A DNA stretch of 12,815 nt from Bacteroidetes bacterium UBA7688 (GTDB taxonomy: Bacteria; Bacteroidota; Bacteroidia; Chitinophagales; Chitinophagaceae): positions 1,364-14,178 of the forward strand of contig DLGS01000019.1 of assembly GCA_002482815.1 (NCBI GenBank), in the 5' to 3' direction. Positions 1 through 8,329 of this stretch are shown here, piece by piece. Positions within the stretch are counted from its first letter, which is position 1. Every line of letters begins with the position of its first letter. The position numbers and the translations under genes are program-made. The notes under the pieces are model-generated. The model did no database searches, was not told the origin of the DNA, and saw nothing but the letters and a program-made list of their open reading frames with translations.

Positions 1-1
1 T

Positions 2-307
2 AAAAACGGCACGGGTAAAGAATTGTATGTTGATTGTGCCAGTCGGGATACCTATATTTATTATACTCAAATTCACCCTGAGAAAAGCAAATATGCAATG
101 CTCGATGGGGCTTATTTGTTTAACTGGAGCGATGACAATTTTCCGGAAGTGAGCTCAAAAGTCAGCACTCCACGATCCTTCTTTATTTTTACGGGTGGTG
201 GTTCAGAATCCCGCGAAAAACATGTGAACCAGGTTAAAGAAAATCTTACCCAAACGGATTATTATGAATTTGCTATTTGTTATGTGTTTACTTTTCAGAA
301 GAAATAG
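2..307 (+). CDS. 3' end of an unrecognised protein gene, cut by the left window edge
   Basis: The frame is open from base 2 to a TAG at 305-307, giving about 101 residues of a C-terminus; the true start lies outside the window. An internal TTG at 23 could be mistaken for a start, but the frame continues upstream without a stop. The visible part begins K-N-G-T-G-K-E-L, is rich in aromatic residues and short beta-like stretches, and ends F-T-F-Q-K-K. I recognise no family and see no motif that would assign a function. It lies 26 nt upstream of the PPK2 gene on the same strand with no terminator between them, so the two may be co-transcribed. Confidence 0.6.
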   Translation, partial: KNGTGKELYVDCASRDTYIYYTQIHPEKSKYAMLDGAYLFNWSDDNFPEVSSKVSTPRSFFIFTGGGSESREKHVNQVKENLTQTDYYEFAICYVFTFQKK

Positions 308-333
308 TCATCTGTCAACTCAAAATTAATATT

Positions 334-1233
334 ATGTCTCTCCCAACATTTAAAAAGTATATCCAGTCTTTAAAAGTCAAAGAAGGGAAAAAAGTGAACC
401 TTAAGAAATACGATACCGAGTATAGCCCGCTTGGTATTACTAAAGATCAGGGAGAAGAGTTATTGAAGGAAAGCCTGAGTCAATTGTCGGCTTTGCAGGA
501 TAAATTGTATGCACATAATAGATACAGCATTTTGATTGTGTTGCAGGCGATAGATGCTGCTGGAAAAGATGGGGCAGTGCGGCATGTGATGACAGGGTTT
601 AACCCGATGGGCGTTCGCGTACTTAGTTTTAAGCAACCATCCAGCAATGAGCTGGATCACGATTATATCTGGAGGCATTATAAAGAATTGCCTGCCCGAG
701 GAGAGATTGCCATTTTCAATCGTTCTCATTATGAAAATGTTCTGGTAACAAGAGTACATCCGGAATATATTTTGGGTGAAAACTTACCGGAAGTGGTGTC
801 TGTAAAAAACATTACACAAGAGTTTTGGACTAAGAGACTGAAGCAAATCAATCGCTTTGAAAAGAATATTGCTGAGAACGGAACCATTGTTATGAAGTTC
901 TTTTTGCATCTGAGTAAAGAGGAACAAAAAAGACGTTTTGTTGAAAGGATTGACGACCCGAAAAAAAATTGGAAATTTTCGGTGGATGACCTGAAGGAAC
1001 GTGCGCACTGGGATGATTATCAGTCGGCGTATGAAGAATTGCTTAGTAAAACAAGCACTGATGAAGCACCATGGTTTATTATTCCCGCAGATAACAAATG
1101 GAGCGCGCGGCTAGCTATCAGTGAAATTATCCTCCAGGAATTCGAAAACCTGAAAATTCATTACCCCATAGTAACAAAGGCTCAGAAGCTGGAATTACAA
1201 AAAGCAAAAGACCAGCTGATGAATGAAAAGTAA
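334..1233 (+). CDS. ppk2: PPK2-family polyphosphate:nucleotide phosphotransferase (class III-like)
   Basis: The product is a 299-aa cytosolic kinase that transfers phosphate between inorganic polyphosphate and nucleotides. Visible hallmarks are the Walker A loop D-A-A-G-K-D-G at residues 74-80, the Walker B-like F-N-R-S-H-Y-E-N-V-L at 128-137, an Arg/Lys-rich lid region around 199-216, and the conserved P-A-D-N-K-W near 251-256. The F-N-R-S-H-Y-E-[DN]-V-L form is typical of the group to which the Cytophaga hutchinsonii enzyme belongs; members of that class can phosphorylate both AMP and ADP (family knowledge). Substrate preference here is inferred. I chose ATG 334 rather than the earlier in-frame ATG 277 because family similarity starts at M-S-L-P-T-F and the earlier start would overlap the upstream gene. 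A bidirectional hairpin follows the stop. Confidence 0.93.
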   Translation: MSLPTFKKYIQSLKVKEGKKVNLKKYDTEYSPLGITKDQGEELLKESLSQLSALQDKLYAHNRYSILIVLQAIDAAGKDGAVRHVMTGFNPMGVRVLSFKQPSSNELDHDYIWRHYKELPARGEIAIFNRSHYENVLVTRVHPEYILGENLPEVVSVKNITQEFWTKRLKQINRFEKNIAENGTIVMKFFLHLSKEEQKRRFVERIDDPKKNWKFSVDDLKERAHWDDYQSAYEELLSKTSTDEAPWFIIPADNKWSARLAISEIILQEFENLKIHYPIVTKAQKLELQKAKDQLMNEK

Positions 1234-1244
1234 ATTATTTTCTA

Positions 1245-1287
1245 AACAAAAATGCTATCTCCGGTTTACAGAGATAGCATTTTTGTT
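1245..1287. terminator. Bidirectional terminator between convergent ppk2 and obgE
   Basis: A perfect 17-bp inverted repeat (1245-1261 with 1271-1287) encloses a 9-nt loop. The core is ATGCTATCTC/GAGATAGCAT flanked by A-runs on one side and T-runs on the other, so it gives a U-tract in both directions. It lies between the stop of ppk2 (1233) and the stop of obgE (1300), where a shared terminator is expected. Confidence 0.93.
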
Positions 1288-1299
1288 ATTTAAGAAACA

Positions 1300-2301
1300 T
1301 TACACTGCTTCAGCATTCAACGAAGCCCACAAAGCATCTTTTAGCTCCATAATGCCTTTCCCGCTTGCGGAAGAAATAAAATAATGAGGAATATTTTCGG
1401 GTAATGTTTTTGCAATTTCTGTTTGCAATTCATCGTCCAGCATATCACTTTTGCTGATGGCCAGTATAACAGTTTTGTGCAGTAGTTCCGGATTGAATTC
1501 TTCCAGTTCCTTCATTAAAATATTGAATTGAGCTGTATGATCGGGGCAATCTGCCGGAATCATAAATAACAAAACAGAGTTGCGTTCGATATGGCGCAGG
1601 AAGCGATGCCCAAGCCCTTTACCTTCTGCTGCACCTTCAATAATACCAGGCAAATCGGCCATACAAAACGACTTGTCGTCACGGTAAGGAACAATGCCCA
1701 GTTGCGGCGTTAAGGTCGTAAACGCATAGTCAGCAACTTTTGGCCTTGCCGCACTGATAGTTGACAAAAGCGTGCTTTTGCCGGCGTTTGGGAATCCTAC
1801 CAGGCCAACATCTGCCAATACTTTTAATTCAAGATATTTCCATCCTTCAATACCTGGTTCGCCCGGTTGAGCATAATCAGGTGCCTGGTTGGTAGCAGTG
1901 GCAAAGTTGCCATTACCCAATCCTCCACGACCGCCTTTCAGCCAGACAATTTCCTGTCCGTGCTCCAGCACTTCGGCTTCCATTTCGCCTGTTTCTTCAT
2001 CAAAAGCAATGGTGCCCAAAGGAACATCAATATAAATATCCTGTCCATCACGACCGGTCATGTCGCTTTTGCCTCCGCGTTGTCCGTCTTCGGCCAACAC
2101 ATTTTTGTGATAGCGTAAATGCAACAAGGTCCACAATTGTGAGTTTCCTCTGAGGATTACGTGAGCCCCACGTCCGCCATCACCACCATCCACACCGGCT
2201 TGTGCATTGTATTTGGTACGCGCAAAATGCGAGCAACCCGCGCCACCATGGCCCGACTTACAATAAACACGGATGTAATCAACAAAGTTTGCTTTTTCCA
2301 C
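1300..2301 (-). CDS. obgE: Obg/CgtA GTPase
   Basis: The product is a 333-aa essential GTPase that binds the large ribosomal subunit and acts in its assembly and in stress signalling. The N-terminal Obg fold (about 1-160) shows the expected Gly-rich loops such as G-V-D-G-G-D-G-G-R-G and G-G-R-G-G-L-G-N-G-N-F. The G domain has P-loop G-F-P-N-A-G-K-S-T (169-177), G2 F-T-T-L-T-P (194-199), D-L-P-G (216-219), a G4 written S-K-S-D (283-286) instead of N-K-x-D, and a G5 S-A-S-G-K-G. The S/T-K-S-D variant is familiar in Bacteroidota Obg. There is no C-terminal extension. The start is GTG at 2301, whose G is shared with the adk TAG stop, so translation is probably coupled to adk. Confidence 0.96.
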   Translation of the reverse strand: MEKANFVDYIRVYCKSGHGGAGCSHFARTKYNAQAGVDGGDGGRGAHVILRGNSQLWTLLHLRYHKNVLAEDGQRGGKSDMTGRDGQDIYIDVPLGTIAFDEETGEMEAEVLEHGQEIVWLKGGRGGLGNGNFATATNQAPDYAQPGEPGIEGWKYLELKVLADVGLVGFPNAGKSTLLSTISAARPKVADYAFTTLTPQLGIVPYRDDKSFCMADLPGIIEGAAEGKGLGHRFLRHIERNSVLLFMIPADCPDHTAQFNILMKELEEFNPELLHKTVILAISKSDMLDDELQTEIAKTLPENIPHYFISSASGKGIMELKDALWASLNAEAV

Positions 2302-2882
2302 TATTCTGGTAAAATTATTTTATCTATTTCGTTCGACAGTTTCTCGAAAATTTCTTCGACTGTTCCTTCTCCTTTAATGCGCTCCACTTTATCCATTGCA
2401 TCATAATGAGAGGCTACGATTTCTGTTTTGGCACGATATTCTTCAACACGCTTTTTAATCACTTCTTCGGTATCATCTGCACGACCGGAAGTAATGGCGC
2501 GGTTCAATATTCTTTTAGTCAGTTCTTCATCCGGAACTTCCAGTGCTAGCACAAGATTGATCGGTGTATTTTTAAACTCCAGCAATTTATCCAAGGCAAT
2601 AGCCTGTTGTTTTGTACGAGGAAAGCCATCAAAGATAAAACCACGGGTATCAGGGGTTTCGTCTATTTTGGTGCTTATCATTCCAATCACAACTTCATCC
2701 GGTACCAACATTCCCTGGTCCATGTATTTTTTTGCTTCAACACCCAATGGAGTCATTCGCGTCACTTCATCGCGCAGCAAATCGCCGGTAGAAATGTGTT
2801 GCAGATTGTATTTTGATAAGAGTTTTTCAGATTGAGTACCTTTTCCGCTACCCGGAGGGCCAAATAAAATGAGATTGAACAT
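2301..2882 (-). CDS. adk: Adenylate kinase (short, zinc-less form)
   Basis: The product is a 193-aa cytosolic enzyme that interconverts ATP + AMP and 2 ADP. It has the P-loop G-P-P-G-S-G-K-G-T (8-16), the AMP-binding stretch H-I-S-T-G-D-L-L-R (29-37), D-G-F-P-R-T (85-90) and S-G-R-A-D-D (132-137) leading into a short lid without the four-cysteine zinc insertion. The frame is open further upstream to 2957, but the family start is M-F-N-L-I-L-F at 2882; the extra 25 residues would run through the hairpin at 2916-2939 and look non-coding. It is the first gene of an adk-obgE pair; its TAG stop overlaps the GTG of obgE by one base. Confidence 0.96.
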   Translation of the reverse strand: MFNLILFGPPGSGKGTQSEKLLSKYNLQHISTGDLLRDEVTRMTPLGVEAKKYMDQGMLVPDEVVIGMISTKIDETPDTRGFIFDGFPRTKQQAIALDKLLEFKNTPINLVLALEVPDEELTKRILNRAITSGRADDTEEVIKKRVEEYRAKTEIVASHYDAMDKVERIKGEGTVEEIFEKLSNEIDKIILPE

Positions 2883-2915
2883 AAAAATGTTGGTAAAATG
2901 TGTGCAAAAATAAGC

Positions 2916-2939
2916 AACCCAGCTACAAGTAGCTGGGTT
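2916..2939. terminator. Hairpin between ferritin and adk
   Basis: A 10-bp perfect stem AACCCAGCTA/TAGCTGGGTT encloses a 4-nt loop (CAAG). On the plus strand it is followed by TTTATTT; on the minus strand the downstream bases read GCTTATTTTTG, a weaker U-rich tract set back four bases. Its likely job is to end the ferritin transcript (minus strand). It sits only 33 nt upstream of the adk start, so if the adk promoter lies further upstream the hairpin would be in the adk leader. Confidence 0.75.
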
Positions 2940-3010
2940 TTTATTTAAAAAAAGCAAATTTGGTATAGATTATAGCATTTCTACAACGAAAACCGGAAAT
3001 CTTATGCCAT

Positions 3011-3523
3011 TTATTTTCTTCCACGGCCGGGCTGGCGAACATTCAGAATGTCTCTGTCAAAAAGATATAAACCACTTTTATCTTCTCCGATTAGCTCTAA
3101 TTTATCGTTAAGTACACGCGCTGTTTTTTCTTCTTCAATTTGTTCACTTACATACCATTGTATGAAGTTATGGGTCGCATAATCTTTTTCGGTCAGGGCT
3201 AAATCAACAAGATCATTGATGCTTGCGCTTACCTGAAGTTCGTGTTTAAGGTACTCTTCAAACAATTTTTTTAGTGAAGGAAAGGTGACCATTGGCTTTT
3301 CCAGCGCAGGAATGGCAGCAAAACCGCCGCGTTCGTTGATAAAGCGAACCAGTTTCAGCATATGGACTCTTTCTTCATCACTTTGCTGGAAAAAGAACTC
3401 TGAAACCCCATCAAGCCCTGGTTGGATTTCTGCCCATACGGCCATTGCCAGATACGCCTGCGATGAAGCGGCTTCAAGTTTTACCTGATTATTAAGCGCT
3501 TCCTGAATATTATTTTGCAGCAT
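3011..3523 (-). CDS. ftnA: Non-heme bacterial ferritin
   Basis: The product is a 170-aa four-helix-bundle ferritin that oxidises Fe(II) and stores Fe(III) in a 24-mer cage in the cytoplasm. Compared from memory with E. coli FtnA, the ferroxidase ligands are present: Glu17, Glu51 and His54 (in E-E-R-V-H), Glu95 (K-H-E), and Gln128/Glu131 in the typical W-Y-V-S-E-Q-I-E-E-E. The stretch D-Y-A-T-H-N-F-I-Q-W-Y-V is strongly family-like. One residue is inserted before Glu51 relative to the E. coli protein. A short basic tail (R-Q-P-G-R-G-R-K) ends the protein. It is a single-gene unit with a hairpin downstream; I see no clear Fur box upstream. Confidence 0.94.
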   Translation of the reverse strand: MLQNNIQEALNNQVKLEAASSQAYLAMAVWAEIQPGLDGVSEFFFQQSDEERVHMLKLVRFINERGGFAAIPALEKPMVTFPSLKKLFEEYLKHELQVSASINDLVDLALTEKDYATHNFIQWYVSEQIEEEKTARVLNDKLELIGEDKSGLYLFDRDILNVRQPGRGRK

Positions 3524-3598
3524 AGTTATTACGTTTTAGTCTGAGCAAGGTAATTCATTTTTGGGCTACAGCCGATAAGCTGTTCCAATAGGTGTATC

Positions 3599-4186
3599 CT
3601 ATTTTTTTAAAAGTGCTGCACTTTGATCTGCTGAAATTTCCTGAATGTGTCCGGATTCCCAGCCGGCAATATCAACGTTGCCAATACTAAAGCGGACCAG
3701 GCGAAGGGTGGGAAATCCGGCTGCCGCTGTCATTTTTCTCACCTGCCTGTTTTTGCCTTCTTTTAAGGTAAGTGAAATCCAGGTGGTGGGAATATTTTTC
3801 CGGAAACGGATGGGTGGATTTCTTTCGGGCAACAAAGGTTCGTCATGAAAAATTTCAACTTTTGATGGAAGTGTTTTGTACAACTTTCCATCCACATTTA
3901 TTTCTACACCGGACACTAATTTTTGTTTCGCCACTTCATCAAAAATTCCTTCTACCTGCACATAATAAGTTCGCTCGTGTTTGAAGCGTGGTTCCAATAA
4001 TTGAAGCGTAAGTTTTTTGTCGTTGGTTAATAACAATAAACCTTCACTGTCAAAATCCAATCTTCCGACAGGATAAATATCTTTCGGAATATTTTTAAAG
4101 TAGTGTGCCAGTGTTTTTTTTTCGCCTTCGGCAGAAAATTGAGTAAGCACCTGAAATGGTTTGTAGAACAAAAAATAGCGCAGCAT
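3599..4186 (-). CDS. rluE: RluE-like 23S rRNA pseudouridine synthase (RsuA family)
   Basis: The product is a 195-aa pseudouridine synthase lacking an S4 domain, as in the RluE subgroup, which modifies a uridine in 23S rRNA domain V (U2457 in E. coli). It starts directly with M-L-R-Y-F-L-F-Y-K-P. The catalytic motif G-R-L-D-F-D-S-E-G-L-L-L-L-T-N-D is at 41-56, with Asp44 the expected nucleophile. The later motif E-G-K-N-R-Q-V-R-K-M and the following L-R-L-V-R stretch are diagnostic. The exact target base is inferred from the family. It is monocistronic; a strong hairpin lies just upstream of its start region at 4238-4275. Confidence 0.92.
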   Translation of the reverse strand: MLRYFLFYKPFQVLTQFSAEGEKKTLAHYFKNIPKDIYPVGRLDFDSEGLLLLTNDKKLTLQLLEPRFKHERTYYVQVEGIFDEVAKQKLVSGVEINVDGKLYKTLPSKVEIFHDEPLLPERNPPIRFRKNIPTTWISLTLKEGKNRQVRKMTAAAGFPTLRLVRFSIGNVDIAGWESGHIQEISADQSAALLKK

Positions 4187-4237
4187 AAAAAAAGGAATTT
4201 GCTGAAAGCCTTTGCAGGCAATACATACAGGGCTAAA

Positions 4238-4275
4238 AAAAAGCCCGGAGAGCGTTGTGGACTTCCGGGCTTTTT
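4238..4275. terminator. Strong hairpin terminator upstream of the rluE gene
   Basis: A 12-bp perfect stem AAAAAGCCCGGA/TCCGGGCTTTTT (4238-4249, 4264-4275) encloses a 14-nt loop and is A-rich on one side and T-rich on the other, so it can stop transcripts from either side. No gene obviously ends at it: rluE starts to its left and tRNA-Ala starts to its right. It may insulate rluE from leftward transcription coming out of the recombinase, or it may be the remnant end of a lost gene. Confidence 0.8.
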
Positions 4276-4601
4276 ATATAAGGATGGGTTAGTAAGTTCA
4301 ATCCTTGCACAATATTAAAGATAATTGTCGGGCAAAAAAATTATTAGCAAAAAAAAATTTGAGATGTTGAAAAGATGTGAACAACTCTGGCGACCTCATT
4401 TCCAATTTTTGTGTCTGTTGAGACGATATTTTTCTTGCTTTTTGTTCTTCAATTTCGAACGATTAAAGAAGATATTTTTCTGCATGAAAAATTCTGAACA
4501 ATCACATTTTTGAGAATAAAAAAATGCCTGAAATCTCTCCTTGTTTTTGACAAGAACGGAAATGAAAAAAGCCGGATAAAAAAATCGTCTGTAAAGAATA
4601 A
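4276..4601. other. AT-rich intergenic stretch before tRNA-Ala
   Basis: About 326 bp without a supportable gene. A 62-codon open frame at 4325-4513 (+) is mostly Lys and Phe encoded by A and T runs, has no recognisable motif, and is judged to be chance. I see no hairpin or repeat of note between the terminator at 4275 and the tRNA promoter. Confidence 0.6.
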
Positions 4602-4633
4602 TTTGGATTAGTAGTTGCTATCTTTTATGTTTG
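4602..4633 (+). promoter_or_regulatory. Bacteroidota-type promoter of tRNA-Ala
   Basis: A TTTG at 4602-4605 (-33 element) is followed after 20 nt by TATGTTTG at 4626-4633, an exact match to the Bacteroidota -7 consensus TAnnTTTG. Transcription would begin near 4640, about a dozen bases before the mature tRNA 5' end. Confidence 0.85.
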
Positions 4634-4652
4634 CACTCCAATAAAAATGCAA

Positions 4653-6312
<1,660 letters not shown>

Positions 6313-6316
<4 letters not shown>

Positions 6317-6570
6317 GCTGCTTTCTTTTGTGGATTTGCAATGAGGTCTATTGTTCTTGACTTTTTATTGGTTTTGCTGTTGTCTATTTCTTTGTTGTGT
6401 AAGGCTACTATTGCCCTTGAGAAAATTTTAGCGGCCTCGATAATTGTGGCCAACTCTTCATCGCTATGCGTGACAAACCAGGGAAGAGTTCTTAGTTCAG
6501 AAATAGTAACGTCTTCCTTCCTTTTTAACGATGAAAATGTATTGTGGGTGATCAAGTTCGGTGGCTTCAT
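6313..6570 (-). CDS. Small protein translationally coupled to the recombinase
   Basis: An 85-aa ORF whose TGA overlaps the recombinase ATG (ATGA), a sign of coupled translation and shared control. It is predicted to be mostly helical in the middle (D-E-E-L-A-T-I-I-E-A-A-K-I-F-S-R-A-I) with a basic, Asn/Lys-rich tail, and has no transmembrane segment or cysteine motif. I do not recognise a family. Its size and position fit a small accessory or directionality factor of the recombinase, but that is inference from position only. No consensus TAnnTTTG promoter is obvious in the AT-rich leader to its right. Confidence 0.65.
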
Positions 6571-6692
6571 AAGCGTAAAAAATTTTTTAAGAAACAGATT
6601 TGGCTTTTATAGTGGGTTATTATTAATGATGGTTATTCATTATTAAACATTTAAGATCATTAGCTTTTCTCGCCTATTGCAAATATACAATA

Positions 6693-6775
6693 CATTGATT
6701 ATCAATGAATTGATTCTAAAAATAAACTACTCATATCGTTGAGTAAACGAATGGGCTACAGTATTTTGCAAATAC
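6693..6775. promoter_or_regulatory. Cluster of three short palindromes between two leftward genes
   Basis: Three dyads sit within 83 bp: CATTGAT-T-ATCAATG (6693-6707), TACTCA-6 nt-TGAGTA (6728-6745) and GTATTT-TGC-AAATAC (6761-6775). None has a U-tract, so they look more like protein-binding sites than terminators. They lie in the leader region of the recombinase operon, downstream of the 73-aa ORF, and could hold operator sites controlling integration. This is inferred from position and symmetry. Confidence 0.4.
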
Positions 6776-6823
6776 TCACTTACTGCTACTTTACGGTGCT
6801 TGTGCCGAAATTGTATGCAGCGA

Positions 6824-7045
6824 TTATCTTGGTGATAATAATTCCTGAATCTGCTTTACTGCACGGCATTGATAGCGTTTATTCAAATTGACGCTCAGGC
6901 TCAGGGATAAAAATTGCTCATCATCGGTAACGCTATCCAGCGAATAATTGATTTCGTGGTCAATGACAAGTTGTAACACCCTCATTAAATATTGTTGCGG
7001 GATGCTGAAATGATAAGTGCGGAATGGAATTAGTGTGGCTGTCAT
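6824..7045 (-). CDS. Small unknown protein of the element
   Basis: A 73-aa ORF with a plausible folded pattern: a beta-like start (T-L-I-P-F-R-T-Y-H-F), a helix (Q-Y-L-M-R-V-L-Q-L-V-I-D-H), a charged linker, a beta-like L-S-L-S-L-S-V-N-L, and a final helix (R-A-V-K-Q-I-Q-E-L-L). Its balanced composition in AT-rich surroundings supports real coding, but I know no family for it. It points the same way as the recombinase operon, about 250 bp upstream. A 13-bp palindrome (7134-7146) lies about 90 bp upstream of its start. Confidence 0.5.
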   Translation of the reverse strand: MTATLIPFRTYHFSIPQQYLMRVLQLVIDHEINYSLDSVTDDEQFLSLSLSVNLNKRYQCRAVKQIQELLSPR

Positions 7046-7133
7046 GAAATTTGCGAATGAGTTAGATGCCGGGGCATAATTTTTGCCGTTGGCGGGTTAT
7101 CAATTCAGCAATATTGTAGCAATGACAAAAATG

Positions 7134-7146
7134 TGATGTAACATCA
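7134..7146. promoter_or_regulatory. 13-bp perfect palindrome
   Basis: TGATGT-A-ACATCA has perfect 6-bp arms around a central A. It lies in the divergent region between the leftward 73-aa ORF and the rightward DUF4248-like gene and is a plausible dimeric repressor site. There is no direct evidence beyond symmetry and position. Confidence 0.35.
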
Positions 7147-7200
7147 AAGATGATACGAGAACATTCTTTCGGCTAAAGATTTAGAAGGCGTATAAAAGCC

Positions 7201-7355
7201 GGTTAAAACTGTAAGATTTAGGACTAAACCCGTAACAAAGCAGTGTAATTATTGGAAGAATAGCGTGGATTGCTGTAAGATTTTATACCCCTTCAGACGT
7301 TTATGATACGATGTGGAAAAACAAGTGGCTAAAACGCAAATCTTATGGCTAAAAC
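7201..7355. repeat. Interspersed short repeats upstream of the DUF4248-like gene
   Basis: TGGCTAAAAC occurs at 7326-7335 and 7346-7355, 20 bp apart (about two helical turns), with a related GGTTAAAAC at 7201-7209. CTGTAAGATTT occurs at 7209-7219 and 7273-7283, and its core TAAGATTT recurs inverted at 7338-7345. These fill the 372-bp gap between the divergent genes and look like binding sites for one or more element regulators. Confidence 0.45.
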
Positions 7356-7365
7356 TTTATCCATT

Positions 7366-7400
7366 TTTGATACATGAAATTTAGTGTGCCTATATTTTTG
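7366..7400 (+). promoter_or_regulatory. Candidate promoter and operator of the DUF4248-like gene
   Basis: TATTTTTG at 7393-7400 matches the TAnnTTTG element. A TTTG at 7366-7369 could be the -33 element, although the 23-nt spacer is on the long side. The inverted repeat AGTGTG (7383-7388) and CACACT (7409-7414) brackets the -7 element, as a repressor site would. The leader would be only about 10 nt before the ATG at 7418. Confidence 0.5.
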
Positions 7401-7417
7401 TCAAAAAACACACTGTA

Positions 7418-7624
7418 ATGTTTGAATTGAAATCCTATTCGCGCAAAGAACTGTCTATACTATACTTCCCGAACAGTTCAGCCAGGGGCGCATACCTCGC
7501 ACTAAGGAAGTGGCTCGAAGAAAAGAAAGACAAGAACCCGGAATTAATGAAAGACATCCACTGCAAAAAGATGCTACCGAAACCGCTCGTCAAGCAAATC
7601 GTTGATTTATTAGGAGAACCATAA
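7418..7624 (+). CDS. DUF4248-like small protein
   Basis: A 68-aa protein. The pattern K-E-L-S-I-L-Y-F-P-N-S-S near the N-terminus, then L-R-K-W-L-E, and the ending V-K-Q-I-V-D-L-L-G-E-P matches what I know of DUF4248, a Bacteroidota family of short, probably helix-turn-helix-like proteins frequent near replication and mobile-element genes. The usual G-Y/R-x-F-T segment is replaced by C-K-K-M-L-P-K-P. A DNA-binding or replication-associated role is inferred, not shown. Its TAA stop is in the loop of the following terminator, and it sits next to the TTACTACAW array. Confidence 0.75.
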   Translation: MFELKSYSRKELSILYFPNSSARGAYLALRKWLEEKKDKNPELMKDIHCKKMLPKPLVKQIVDLLGEP

Positions 7625-7640
7625 CGGTTCTCTTTTTTTT
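7614..7640 (+). terminator. Terminator overlapping the DUF4248-like stop codon
   Basis: A perfect 7-bp stem GAGAACC/GGTTCTC (7614-7620, 7626-7632) has a 5-nt loop containing the TAA stop, followed by eight Ts. It is a compact intrinsic terminator that makes the upstream gene monocistronic. Confidence 0.88.
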
Positions 7641-7930
7641 GCCCAAAACTATCATCGCTTAACCAGCACAGAGATAGTCAGCTTGTTTTCTTTAAGAATA
7701 TCCTGGTTCTCCCAGAGGACTGCAAACTTCTACCCAACAATTCCTCCCTCCTTTTTTCAGCTTTTCTGCTTGCATTTAACGCAGCATACAATCTCTCTCT
7801 ACAGCTTCCGTGAAGCGTTTCTGAACACTTTCTATTCGATGGGTGATGATTGTCCATCAAATGATGTTGAAGCCATCCTGAACAAATAATCGCGATAGCC
7901 GTTTGCACCCTGCAAAATTCACAGCACCTT
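7641..7930. other. Stretch with no supportable gene, possibly decayed coding DNA
   Basis: Open frames exist on both strands here (76 codons minus, 7678-7908; 68 codons plus, 7683-7889), but they overlap antisense, show no recognisable motif and have unlikely compositions. The plus frame ends with a protein-like tail (M-G-D-D-C-P-S-N-D-V-E-A-I-L-N-K), which could be the end of a broken gene. I leave it uncalled. Confidence 0.35.
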
Positions 7931-7937
7931 AAAACAA

Positions 7938-8175
7938 CGTAGTATTTGTAGTAACAGGCTACATTTTACCTCTAACCTTTTACAGTAAAGGATTTCGGGT
8001 TACTACATTGTTCCTTTTCATTTACTACAAATTGCTTTTCTGTTCCAGCTTGTAGTAAACAACCTTCCATTTTTACTACAACCTTACTACAAGTTCACTA
8101 CATCGGCACCTTGCCAAAACTTGCTTCAAACCTAATGCAGCAAAGGGATAGGGCATTTTACTACAATTACTACAT
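7938..8175. repeat. Iteron-like array of TTACTACAW motifs
   Basis: Nine copies, allowing one mismatch, lie in 230 bp. Plus-strand copies begin at 8000, 8022, 8073, 8084, 8095 (TCACTACAT), 8158 and 8167; minus-strand copies are TTGTAGTAA at 7946-7954 and 8050-8058. A partial copy is at 7938-7944. The three at 8073, 8084 and 8095 are spaced exactly 11 bp, one helical turn, and the last pair are abutting 9-mers. The array lies in a region with no gene, between the DUF4248-like gene and the structural cassette. Phased repeats of this kind are typical of replication origins or multi-site regulator binding; which applies here is not shown. Confidence 0.75.
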
Positions 8176-8329
8176 CCAAAGTCCACGAGAAAAATACCAA
8201 ATGATCTGCGCTGATACTTTTCGGTATCCGATGGTGTTGCAATGGTTCTCAATCATCTCATAGCCCTTTTTGCCCGATGTAATCTTTGCTTAATCCGGTT
8301 AGGAAACTACATAAGCACCGGTCAAGAAA
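8176..8329. other. Non-coding leader before the structural cassette
   Basis: No ORF is supported. AATCTTTG at 8281-8288 resembles the -7 element with one mismatch, but no well-spaced TTTG partner is present, so the promoter for the cassette is not identified. One more ACTACA (8307-8312) recalls the upstream repeat. Confidence 0.4.

Noticed and set aside
277..333. Earlier ATG of the PPK2 frame
   Set aside because: It would overlap the upstream gene by 31 bases and adds residues unlike the family.
2301..2957. Longer adk frame starting at 2957
   Set aside because: The extra 25 residues run through a hairpin and do not resemble adenylate kinase, whose family start is M-F-N-L-I-L-F at 2882.
4325..4513. 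A 62-codon plus-strand frame
   Set aside because: Its composition follows A- and T-runs (Lys, Phe), with no motif and no leader signals; probably chance.
7678..7908. Overlapping sense and antisense ORFs of 68 and 76 codons
   Set aside because: Neither has a family-like pattern and they exclude each other; reported only as a possible remnant.
7938..8175. CRISPR array interpretation of the repeated TTACTACAW motif
   Set aside because: The unit is only 9 bp, spacing is irregular (9 to about 60 bp), both orientations occur, and no cas gene is present.
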